DNA of 6,682 bases from CALFCX01 sp041650595 (GCA_041650595.1 JBAZKW010000033.1:1-6682), one strand, 5' to 3'. Counted from the stretch's first letter, positions 1-6,469 are shown. Translations and numbers: made by a program. Notes: generated by a model not told the origin, from the letters alone.

Positions 1-1
1 G

Positions 2-94
2 AATCAAATAACGACGGAAATCATAAAGAAGTACATAGAAAATCACAGAGAAATTGACCGAGCACCTTCCCAGCTCGAACTCGAGCTGGGATAG
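2..94 (+). CDS. C-terminal end of a possible IS200-type Y1 transposase (TnpA), partial
   Basis: Thirty codons are open from the left edge to a TAG at 92-94, with no start codon in the window. The peptide contains IIKKYIENHREIDRAP and ends QLELELG. This resembles the C-terminal helix of IS200 TnpA proteins (a Y-I-x-x-H/Q segment, an acidic stretch, then Q-L-x-I/L) from memory of the Salmonella/E. coli IS200 protein. The catalytic tyrosine and the HUH motif would lie upstream, outside the window, so the family call rests on a short tail only. The last codons overlap the 68-91 inverted repeat, and a hairpin with a T-tract follows the stop codon, as expected at a gene end. The gene is convergent with the minus-strand cluster. 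It could instead be an unrelated host gene ending here. Confidence 0.45.
   Translation, partial: NQITTEIIKKYIENHREIDRAPSQLELELG
68..91. repeat. Inverted repeat, 10-bp arms, at the end of the left-hand gene
   Basis: Arms TCCCAGCTCG (68-77) and CGAGCTGGGA (82-91) are perfectly complementary around an AACT loop. The repeat overlaps the last codons of the plus-strand gene and lies just before the second hairpin at 97-117. It could strengthen termination on either strand or be one of the subterminal hairpins found at the ends of IS200/IS605 elements. No T-tract directly follows it on either strand. Confidence 0.6.
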
Positions 95-96
95 AA

Positions 97-133
97 GCCC
101 CGCGCTTTGCGCGGGGTAATTCACTTTATTTTT
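97..133 (+). terminator. Intrinsic terminator for the left-hand plus-strand gene
   Basis: CCCCGCGC (98-105) and GCGCGGGG (109-116) form a perfect 8-bp GC stem with a TTT loop, extendable by a G-T pair. On the plus strand the stem is followed by a T-rich stretch with TTTATTTTT at 125-133. The true U-run starts several bases after the stem, which is looser than a canonical terminator. Read on the minus strand the same hairpin has an A-rich upstream side but no U-run after it, so it is a weaker terminator for the PHP cluster. The remaining 134-225 shows no gene or clear structure. Confidence 0.6.
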
Positions 134-225
134 CCGTCCCAATATGGTCCGTGAGAGGAAGATCGTACGGATATAAGACTAGTGCTTTCAAGAATTAATC
201 CAGCGCTATATATTGCAGACTGAAA

Positions 226-1194
226 TTAGTTTTCCAGGATTCTTGCAGCCCTTTTGTAGGCACTAAAATCATAGGGATTTATCATCAAAGCCTTCCATAA
301 TTGATGAAAAGCTTTATTGCTCTGCCCATTTCTTGCATAGTCATCTGCTTTTGCTAAAAGAGGGGCAGTTAAAAATCTGCGGACTTCTTCAACTATATTA
401 TATGGAAGATCAACGTTCCACATCCCTGTCCCCAGATCTACAAAATCCCCGACATGAAAACCCGGGAAATCAGATCCGCCATCCTCCCAAAGGCTTGCTT
501 TGAAGGCTGCTTGCGTGAAAAAATTCCGCTGCCACAAAGTATGTCCGGAATGATGTGTTTCCAGGCCGTGAAGAAGCTCTTTCTTTGAAAGTTCTTTTAG
601 CCCGTCCAAAAACGAATCAGTATCTAATCCATAGGACAAGAGCTTTCCCGGATAGGACAATACTATCCAGCATCCTCTTTTTGAAAACCTTTGCAGGGTC
701 CTTTCGATTGCTGCCCCACACATGATCTCGTTCTTATGTTGGCGATGATCGGCTACCAGATCCGCTATCTTTGAGTCAAAAGGATTATAATAAACCTTTG
801 TTTGGATTTCGAGGTCTTTTTTTAAACGAAACGGAAGCATAACTGCTCCGAAAGTGAGATCTATATCAAATTTTGTAGCTTGCCTCATATCGGCAAACAC
901 ATTCCTGACCTGATTATTAGCCAAGACAAGTGTTCCGACACCGGATGAAGAAGCCCTGGAAAAAATTTCGCTCGGGCTAAAACTGCTGTTATTTCTTGAA
1001 GGGTGAACATGAAGATCTGTTTGCATAGTTCTTTGAGTTGCAAACCTTTGCCGCATGGCAGGTGCAATCTCGTGCCGAAGTTCAGAAGCCAGGGCGGCTC
1101 GCTGTTCTTGAGATTTTCTTGGCAGATTAATTTTCCCGAATTTTGCAAGGCTCAGACTGGTTACGCTTCTTTCGGTCATTTGTCCGATCTGCAT
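226..1194 (-). CDS. Degenerate PHP-domain protein, probable pseudoenzyme
   Basis: A 322-residue paralog of the PHP protein encoded just upstream. The two align from the N-terminus (KINLPRK against AMHVPRR) through the PHP motifs to the same C-terminal tail. Compared with that neighbour it keeps H62 and H64 of motif I and D242 of the final SDF motif. It lacks the others: D69 is N, the TDHD motif is ANNQ (93-94), the GVE glutamate is M119, the next His is Q131, AHPGR is SYPGK (Y181), and SDFH is SDFP (P244). The helical insert of about 110 residues between Asp140 and motif III is also missing. Loss of most ligands argues against phosphoesterase activity, and a binding or regulatory role is inferred. 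The C-terminus (279-322) is a TPR-like helical pair ending in KALMINPYDFSAYKRAARIL. An upstream in-frame TTG (1221) would add nine residues, but the ATG at 1194 has a strong SD and matches the paralog's MQ start. It is the last gene of the cluster. Confidence 0.88.
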   Translation of the reverse strand: MQIGQMTERSVTSLSLAKFGKINLPRKSQEQRAALASELRHEIAPAMRQRFATQRTMQTDLHVHPSRNNSSFSPSEIFSRASSSGVGTLVLANNQVRNVFADMRQATKFDIDLTFGAVMLPFRLKKDLEIQTKVYYNPFDSKIADLVADHRQHKNEIMCGAAIERTLQRFSKRGCWIVLSYPGKLLSYGLDTDSFLDGLKELSKKELLHGLETHHSGHTLWQRNFFTQAAFKASLWEDGGSDFPGFHVGDFVDLGTGMWNVDLPYNIVEEVRRFLTAPLLAKADDYARNGQSNKAFHQLWKALMINPYDFSAYKRAARILEN

Positions 1195-1203
1195 CTTATT
1201 GAT

Positions 1204-1208
1204 CCTCC
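1204..1208 (-). promoter_or_regulatory. Ribosome binding site GGAGG that fixes the start of the degenerate PHP gene
   Basis: On the minus strand GGAGG is followed by nine bases (ATCAATAAG) and then the ATG at 1194. The alternative TTG start lies upstream of this site and would translate through it, so the ATG is preferred. Confidence 0.75.
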
Positions 1209-1297
1209 ATATCTTTGTCAAAATTGGGTGCTATTTCCTTTGAGACTCTACTATATTTCTATCGTAATATTTGGGAGCTGATTTCACTTTTTGTTGG

Positions 1298-2608
1298 TTA
1301 AAAATGGTATTCGATCACATGGGCGATCTTTGCATAAGTCTCAAAATCATAAGGGTCTATGGCCAAAGCTTTTCTGTAATAATCAAAGCCATCCAGGAAC
1401 CTGCCGAGGCCAAAACATTCGTCTCCCATCTGAGTCAGCGGGGCGATCAGATGCCTGCGCACCTTTACAAAAAGTCCAAAGTCCACACACGCGTTCCAGT
1501 TTATTCCTGATCCCAGTTCGACAAAGTCTTCTTTTCCGTATCCGTGAAAATCCGAGCCCCCGTCTTCTTCAACGCCCAGATTTTCCGCCATAATTGCGAA
1601 TAGCTGCTGTTGGTCCGGCGTGTGAAGCGAGTAGCTGGTTTCTATGCCGTGCAGCAACCCTTTCCTTTTTAGGTCACCGATTGCTCCTGCTATTTCTTCG
1701 AGGCTCATTCCGTATCTCATGTTCCTGCCCGGGTGAGCAAAAGTGATCCAAGCCCCTTTGTCTGCGAACCTTTTGAGTGTATCCCCCATAATAGGGGTGA
1801 CCTCACTGCAGCCTAAAAGGTTCTTAAGCGCCAGATAATAAGTAAATTGTCTAAATATCTCCAGTTCTTGAGGTTCATGCCCGATAATATTTACTCCTCT
1901 CGAAGCAAGCGCGCCTACGATATCCCCGCGCCTTTCGATGTTTTGCCTTAATGTTTCTATACCTGTCCTGTCAAGATTTCTGAACCTGGCGAGCGCGGAC
2001 CTTATCCGACCATGTGCATAGGAGGGATTGATGCCGAGACTTCTAAGTATCCTGGGAAGCTCATGTTTTTTTGGGTTAAAGACGGATGATATCACTGAGC
2101 GTGACAGGTTTTTCGTCGCGATGATCTGCGTGATAAAAAGATCCCTGTTTGCCTGCTTATGTTCAGAGATCATCCTTGCAAAATCAGGATCAAAAGGGTC
2201 AAAATAAACTTTTATATGTGTAACATTTCCGCCCGGGAAAAAAGTGAGTTCAACGCCTCCGAAAGTATAATCCACGCCTTTTTGCGCCGCTGTCATCATG
2301 TCTTGAAGGATATTGCCTATCCTGTCATGGTCGGTCAACACTATTGTCCCGACAGCCCGCTCTACCGCGCGGTCAAAAACGGCAGCAGGTGATAACTTTC
2401 CATCGGAAATAGTTGTGTGTATATGAGGATCGTTAAGCCGAACTGATTGCTGAAAGAGCCTTGATACCATGTCCGGGCCGATAGTTGTCCTTATATTTTC
2501 GGCGATCGCAGTCCTTTCTCTACGGGGAACATGCATTGCCGGAAGGTGTCTGAGCGCTCCCAGGCAATGGCTGGTCATTATATTGGTTGCAATTATTCTT
2601 GGTTGCAT
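1298..2608 (-). CDS. PHP-domain phosphoesterase of the YciV/TrpH type with N-terminal and C-terminal extensions
   Basis: A 436-residue protein with a complete PHP metal site: H62 and H64 in DPHIHTTISDGK, D69 in SDG, TDHD with H94, E120 in GGVE, H131, AHPGR with H292, and GGSDFHG with D353 and H355. The motif I to TDHD stretch closely matches E. coli YciV/TrpH (RNase AM), a metal-dependent nucleotide phosphatase and 5'-3' exoribonuclease family. The helical insert between E120/H131 and AHPGR is present and includes the family-like PSYAHGRIRSALA. Residues 1-58 are an unusual helical extension before motif I, and 391-436 form a TPR-like pair (YYRKALAIDPYDFETYAKIA). Both are shared with the downstream paralog. 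A soluble cytoplasmic enzyme acting on a nucleotide or RNA 5' end is likely; the substrate is unknown. The start lies 6 bp after the histidine kinase stop with no clear SD, so translational coupling is probable. ATG at 2578 (residue 11) is an alternative start. Confidence 0.92.
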   Translation of the reverse strand: MQPRIIATNIMTSHCLGALRHLPAMHVPRRERTAIAENIRTTIGPDMVSRLFQQSVRLNDPHIHTTISDGKLSPAAVFDRAVERAVGTIVLTDHDRIGNILQDMMTAAQKGVDYTFGGVELTFFPGGNVTHIKVYFDPFDPDFARMISEHKQANRDLFITQIIATKNLSRSVISSVFNPKKHELPRILRSLGINPSYAHGRIRSALARFRNLDRTGIETLRQNIERRGDIVGALASRGVNIIGHEPQELEIFRQFTYYLALKNLLGCSEVTPIMGDTLKRFADKGAWITFAHPGRNMRYGMSLEEIAGAIGDLKRKGLLHGIETSYSLHTPDQQQLFAIMAENLGVEEDGGSDFHGYGKEDFVELGSGINWNACVDFGLFVKVRRHLIAPLTQMGDECFGLGRFLDGFDYYRKALAIDPYDFETYAKIAHVIEYHF

Positions 2609-2614
2609 ATTATT

Positions 2615-3775
2615 TTAGTGCGCTGCCCGCAGGGTTATGACAAAGCTTTTTACGGGTATGGATTGATATCTTATCTCTCCGCCGAACCCATGTATTATCT
2701 GTGCGCAAGTTAACAGGCCTCTGCCTGTTCCTCCGTGAGTTGACTCGACTGTTTCCCTGAAAAGTCTGTCTGCCAACGGTTTTGGTATGGGCACTCCTGA
2801 GTCCCTTACTTTTATTTCGACGAACTTTTCTTGTGCGTCATTTTCAATGGCGGACCATTCAACTATTATGCAATTAGTTGCCCTTTTGGATTCAAGCGCC
2901 GCATTTTTGATCAGATTTATTATTACTCTTTGCAATTGAGAAGAATCTCCTAAAGCACAAAGCCTTTCGTCAGGGCCTTGATGGGAAACACTTATTACAA
3001 TTCCCTTTTTCTTAGCTATCGCATACGCAATTCCTTTTCCCATAGCAGCTGCCGATCTTACTGCGTCCGCCACTTCAAAGTGAGGGGTGGCATTCGTTTC
3101 GGGCCGGCCCTTACAAAAACATCCAAATCCTTGCAAAATAGAGTTTGCATGATTTAATCCAAGAAAAATGGTTTTGAGACGGGAGCGTATTCCATCCAGA
3201 GCGGTGATAGCTTGCGGCAATCCTTGCAGCAAATCATCAGGAGATTCCTGGGCCTGACCGTCGCAAAGAGATCTCAAGAAATCGTCAATCTCTTTTATGT
3301 CTCCGTCAAGCAGTTCCTCGTATGCCGTTACTCCTAATACATTGCTCATGTCGTGCACAAAGCCCGCACCTATTTCGGAAAACGAACTATTAATATCAAG
3401 TGCCATATCGCTCTTAGTAGACAGAACTCTCATTAGGTATCCGTTCTTGACGTTTGCTATTGCCGTGGGGATAGGTCTTGTTGCGCCTGTTGCATGCAAA
3501 AAAACCAGTTCAGTCCCTTGGCACGGGGTTGCGGCTTTAATTGCTTTATAAAAGTTGTCAAGATAGTTTGGATGTATAAAGCTGTCGATCCTTCGGTTCA
3601 ATATTTGAGGATTGTCAGCCCCCATGAGCGCTAAAAATTGCGGGTTTACGTGAGAGACTTTTCTGAATACTCTTGAAATAACGACCGCAGGAGTCGGTAT
3701 CCTATTAAATACACCATTTGAAAAGCGTATCGTCGAGATATCCCGTACCGGAACCTTTATTTCTATAGCCCCCAT
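2615..3775 (-). CDS. Soluble PAS-domain histidine kinase, orphan
   Basis: A 386-residue sensor kinase with no membrane segment visible. Residues about 24-120 look like a PAS domain (PTPAVVISRVFRKVSHVNPQ, then a typical PAS core). The phosphoacceptor segment is EIGAGFVHDMSNVLG with H141 followed by D142, as in kinases carrying HD-x-x-N H-boxes. A second DHp helix runs roughly 190-222. The ATPase domain has an N-box (QRVIINLIKNAALES, N287 and N291), a G1 box (RDSG, 324-327), an F-like LFRE (338-341) and a G2 box (GGTGRGL, 348-354). The protein therefore looks catalytically complete. No receiver domain or response regulator is encoded in the window. An in-frame TAA sits two codons upstream of the ATG, so the start cannot lie further up. 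AAGG lies only one base before the ATG, a poor SD. It sits between the PfkB pair and the PHP pair, so it may sense or control the same process. Confidence 0.9.
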   Translation of the reverse strand: MGAIEIKVPVRDISTIRFSNGVFNRIPTPAVVISRVFRKVSHVNPQFLALMGADNPQILNRRIDSFIHPNYLDNFYKAIKAATPCQGTELVFLHATGATRPIPTAIANVKNGYLMRVLSTKSDMALDINSSFSEIGAGFVHDMSNVLGVTAYEELLDGDIKEIDDFLRSLCDGQAQESPDDLLQGLPQAITALDGIRSRLKTIFLGLNHANSILQGFGCFCKGRPETNATPHFEVADAVRSAAAMGKGIAYAIAKKKGIVISVSHQGPDERLCALGDSSQLQRVIINLIKNAALESKRATNCIIVEWSAIENDAQEKFVEIKVRDSGVPIPKPLADRLFRETVESTHGGTGRGLLTCAQIIHGFGGEIRYQSIPVKSFVITLRAAH

Positions 3776-3819
3776 ACCTTATTTTCGTCAAAAACAGGCA
3801 TGGATTTCACTTCCAATTT

Positions 3820-3836
3820 ATCGGATCAGATCCGAT
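3820..3836. repeat. 17-bp palindrome in the gap before the histidine kinase gene
   Basis: ATCGGATC-A-GATCCGAT is a perfect inverted repeat with 8-bp arms and a 1-bp centre, located 5 bp after the stop of the inactive PfkB gene. The 66-bp gap is longer than the gaps before the other upstream genes. It could be an operator for a dimeric regulator, or an RNA hairpin (7-bp stem, 3-nt loop) that stabilises or attenuates the upstream message. There is no U-run after it, so it is not an intrinsic terminator. Confidence 0.6.
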
Positions 3837-3841
3837 CAGTA

Positions 3842-5188
3842 CTAATCATTATCGGTGTCGATAGCATAATTGACTTTAGATCCAAGTCCAGCAAACTGCC
3901 CTGCAAGCATTGAAGCCCTGTATTCCTGATTTTGTCTGCTGAGCCCCTTAAGAAGTTCATCAATTTCTGAGCGGCATCCGCCTAAAGTAACTGCATCTCC
4001 AATCTTGCCCCATGGTGTTTGTACGCATTTACCGGCTGCAGCCATGGCAAATAAGACCGCCAGTTGAATTTCCATATTCTCAACGGCCGCGACCGCCAAA
4101 GCTGCGGCTGAAACAGGGCCGACCCCATAAAGCTGTCTTGGTGTTGAAAGCTGTGCAATGGCCTCGAGTATCGGAACGCGGTAGGCGATCGTACGAGCTT
4201 CAAAACTGAACACACCCTGTTGTTCAGAAAAGATATACGCTCCGCAGGAGCCGTCAGTGACGACTCCGTTTATAAAGCCTTCTTTTATAAGCCTGTCAAT
4301 AATTTCCGGAGGATAAAACTCTTTGAGCGCAAAAAAAGCTGAAGCGGTTGTTCTGTTCATAAGAAGCAAATCGACGAGTTTGGGCATTCCGGATGGGAGA
4401 TCCCATTTTCTTGCGGGGTCGTCATCAAGATCAAGTATTGATATAAGACTTCGTCCTTCAGGTCTTGTTGCTCCCGGGTTTTTTCTTTTCCAATCCAATT
4501 CACTTTTAGCAAATTGAGAATCTTGCTCTTTTGCTTTGGTCAGCAGATATTCCATAAAAGGATGAATTTTTGGCATTAAATGAGTTCCTGTAAACGTCAA
4601 TACGTTCGTCGCATTTGCGACGAGATTAAATTCCTTGGCATGTTGACTTAGAACAGTATGGGGTATTTCGGCACAAACTCCTGGATCATGGATAGTAGTG
4701 CTGACTACTCTCTTCTCTCCGGATGCGGTTTCGATTGTCTCATGTATTACATAGTTTCTTGCAGAAGCTCCGGGAAGTACCGTCAAAAACTTTGGATCAA
4801 TTCCCTGTTGGGCGAGCGTTGACCAAATATATCTGCCTACAGTATCATTCCCGACAAAGCCTCTTAGATGCACCTCCGTCCCCTTTACATCAGAAAGCTG
4901 TAGCGCCGCTCTTGCCGCAATGGCTGCAGAGCCCCCGACACTGACAGGCATCTTATCTTCAACAACATGAAGCTTTTCAAAAATGCTTTTAATCGAAACA
5001 CCCTCTGGCAACTGCTGTGTCGTTATAGTTCTTCCCCGCTCAAGGCCAAGTCTCAGGCCGAGCACGTCATTGCGTGTGGCGAGTGTCTCTGTTCTATTAA
5101 GCTGCTTTTGGACCGATAGATGAGAAACTCCGCAAACGGGGCCGTAAATTGTGTGGACCGCAGGTTTCATTGTTGCAACTTGAGCCAT
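3842..5188 (-). CDS. PfkB/ribokinase-fold protein lacking catalytic residues, probable pseudokinase
   Basis: A 448-residue PfkB-family protein, longer than the usual 300-350. Recognisable elements are the GG motif VSVGGSAAIAARAAL (83-96), GFVGNDTVGRYIWSTLAQQGID (110-131, the conserved vGxDxxG...L...GvD segment) and GVVTDGSCGAYIF (308-320). Two catalytic motifs are broken. The NxxE motif reads NRTT (278-281), and the anion-hole/catalytic-base motif, normally GAGD, reads GVGP (355-358), placing proline at the catalytic aspartate. Phosphotransfer is therefore unlikely, while ligand binding may persist. The first 80 residues form an extra N-terminal region, and an insert rich in charged residues (about 218-245) interrupts the core. 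The start has AAGGA nine bases upstream. The gene follows the active PfkB gene by 21 bp, suggesting co-expression and perhaps a heteromer. An atypical kinase using a different base cannot be excluded. Confidence 0.85.
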   Translation of the reverse strand: MAQVATMKPAVHTIYGPVCGVSHLSVQKQLNRTETLATRNDVLGLRLGLERGRTITTQQLPEGVSIKSIFEKLHVVEDKMPVSVGGSAAIAARAALQLSDVKGTEVHLRGFVGNDTVGRYIWSTLAQQGIDPKFLTVLPGASARNYVIHETIETASGEKRVVSTTIHDPGVCAEIPHTVLSQHAKEFNLVANATNVLTFTGTHLMPKIHPFMEYLLTKAKEQDSQFAKSELDWKRKNPGATRPEGRSLISILDLDDDPARKWDLPSGMPKLVDLLLMNRTTASAFFALKEFYPPEIIDRLIKEGFINGVVTDGSCGAYIFSEQQGVFSFEARTIAYRVPILEAIAQLSTPRQLYGVGPVSAAALAVAAVENMEIQLAVLFAMAAAGKCVQTPWGKIGDAVTLGGCRSEIDELLKGLSRQNQEYRASMLAGQFAGLGSKVNYAIDTDND

Positions 5189-5209
5189 GATTAAAGTTCC
5201 TTTCCAAAA

Positions 5210-6274
5210 TTATTGTGTAATGTGCAATATTTCAGCCGATTCGTCTGCTCTAGTAATCCTCGGTAGTATTCCTATGGAACCCAATACATTGCCTTGTTCA
5301 ATAAGTCGATTGTAAAGGTCAAGAACCTCTTGCATATGATTGCCCGGTGCTCCCAGTTCTCCGCCCCTCTGAAGCAGACAAAGTCCGGCTCCTGAAGTTG
5401 CCATTGCCATGGCTACCGGAAGTCCTATTCCTCTTGTCAGAAGAAGAGCGAGTAATCCTGCGTAAATATCTCCGGTTCCGGTCGGGAATTTCTTATCTTC
5501 CGGTTGGGCGGCGATAAACTCCGATATTGGCATTGTTATAGTCTGCTGGTCGGGTATGGTTCTGCTTCCATTCGCATAACCGATGCTCCCGTGTTTTCCC
5601 ATTTTAATTACGGTGATCGGGAAGCCGGACTTTCTAAAAAAATCAAGGGTCATCTCCGGTGCTTCATCCTTTGTTCTTGAAATATTTTGAGCTTCTTCCA
5701 GATCCATAATCAGGACATCAAGTACCGGAACGAGAGACTGAATGCCTTTGCTACCGCCCAGCAACCACTTGCCGTCTGGATCAAATACCGTGTCAAGTGA
5801 TGTGACCGCTTTATGCTGCCTTGCTCTTGAAAAAGCGATTTCAAGATCGAGGTTTGGGCAGAGGAAGTTGCCTCCGACATGAAAGAGATCCGCATCGAAA
5901 TCTTCGTCCGGCAGCTCTTCAGCACGCAGCAACGCGTTTGTCCCGATGTCGTGGATAAAATTCCTCCAAGGGTTATCTCCTTGTTGTTCTCGGCCGATTG
6001 TTTGTGATGTCCCAAGTTTACCGGTCCTTATTGTCCGATCCATCGACATGCCGTATTCTTGGTTGTGAGAATACAGCCAATCTCCAACTTCGTCTTGCCC
6101 GACAATTCCAATCCAACTGACGGAGGCATTTTCATCAAACTGCATCATTCCCTGGGCAGCGCTCCTTGCGGGGCCTCCCGCTTTCATGACTACATCCTGC
6201 CTTACACGGTCTGGTAGACCCGCAACGACCATGTCTAAAGCGATTCCTTTGGCTTGCAACTGCGAAAACATCAT
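5210..6274 (-). CDS. PfkB-family carbohydrate or nucleoside kinase, catalytically intact
   Basis: A 354-residue ribokinase-fold enzyme that would transfer ATP phosphate to a sugar or nucleoside hydroxyl. Numbering here counts the upstream TTG as residue 1. Elements in order: GIALDMVVAGLPDR (11-24, first strand and substrate Asp), AGGPARSAAQ (33-42), GIVGQDEVGDWLY (57-69), DLEEA (192-196, an NxxE variant keeping E195), VIKMGKHGSIGY (223-234), and PTGTGDIYAGLL (265-276) with catalytic base D270. The substrate cannot be told from sequence. The codon before the ATG is TTG (6277), but GAGAGGGG at 6278-6285 is spaced correctly for ATG 6274 or 6271. The preceding small ORF is in the same frame and ends only nine codons before the TTG, so the true ancestral N-terminus may have been longer. 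The alignment of the codons upstream of the start with the paralog's GLERGRT region supports this. The enzyme is soluble and cytoplasmic. Confidence 0.88.
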   Translation of the reverse strand: MMFSQLQAKGIALDMVVAGLPDRVRQDVVMKAGGPARSAAQGMMQFDENASVSWIGIVGQDEVGDWLYSHNQEYGMSMDRTIRTGKLGTSQTIGREQQGDNPWRNFIHDIGTNALLRAEELPDEDFDADLFHVGGNFLCPNLDLEIAFSRARQHKAVTSLDTVFDPDGKWLLGGSKGIQSLVPVLDVLIMDLEEAQNISRTKDEAPEMTLDFFRKSGFPITVIKMGKHGSIGYANGSRTIPDQQTITMPISEFIAAQPEDKKFPTGTGDIYAGLLALLLTRGIGLPVAMAMATSGAGLCLLQRGGELGAPGNHMQEVLDLYNRLIEQGNVLGSIGILPRITRADESAEILHITQ

Positions 6275-6301
6275 CAACCCCTCTCTTTGAAGCCCCGGTA
6301 T

Positions 6302-6469
6302 TTAAGGTATTGTTTCGTTAGGCCTTGCCGTGAATAACTTGTCTACGCAACCGTGACCCGTATCTTTAATTCTGATCGGAGCTTTTGGAAAGACAAAAGA
6401 TGGCCGCAGCATTGTGCAGGCGCTGATAACTGATCCTCCTAATCCGAAAACACGTATCGTTTTCTCCAT
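6302..6469 (-). CDS. 55-residue small ORF: leader gene or severed N-terminus of the PfkB kinase
   Basis: The ORF starts at ATG 6469 behind AAGGAG (6477-6482) with a 7-base spacer, which favours it over the ATG at 6474 (only 2 bases away, and its frame stops after 11 codons). The peptide begins MEKTIRVFGLGGSVISA, a strand plus glycine-rich turn, and ends LFTARPNETIP. It has two cysteines (18 and 41) and no clear signal peptide or known domain. The good SD and position as first gene of the cluster support translation. It is in frame with the kinase that follows. The TAA at 6302-6304 lies inside a short direct repeat (GGTATT at 6297-6302 and 6306-6311), so the stop could be a recent acquisition. 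I cannot assign a function. Confidence 0.5.
   Translation of the reverse strand: MEKTIRVFGLGGSVISACTMLRPSFVFPKAPIRIKDTGHGCVDKLFTARPNETIP

Noticed and set aside
1189..1221. TTGACA followed after 17 bp by TAAGAT on the minus strand, resembling a sigma70 promoter
   Set aside because: The -10 would overlap the start codon of the degenerate PHP gene, so transcripts would begin inside the coding sequence; the GGAGG ribosome site explains part of the same stretch better.
1195..1221. TTG start adding nine residues to the degenerate PHP protein
   Set aside because: The ATG at 1194 has a well-spaced GGAGG and matches the paralog's N-terminus; the TTG has only a weak, distant SD.
885..1593. Overlapping open frames on both strands across the PHP genes
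   Set aside because: They lie within better-supported PHP coding sequences, have no recognisable motifs and no good ribosome sites.
3820..3836. Palindrome as an intrinsic terminator of the PfkB pair
   Set aside because: No U-run follows it on the minus strand and the stem is short and only moderately GC-rich.
3982..4944. Open frames on both strands inside the second PfkB gene
   Set aside because: They are shadows of a motif-bearing gene; their translations are Arg/Ser/Pro/Leu-rich and show no domain.
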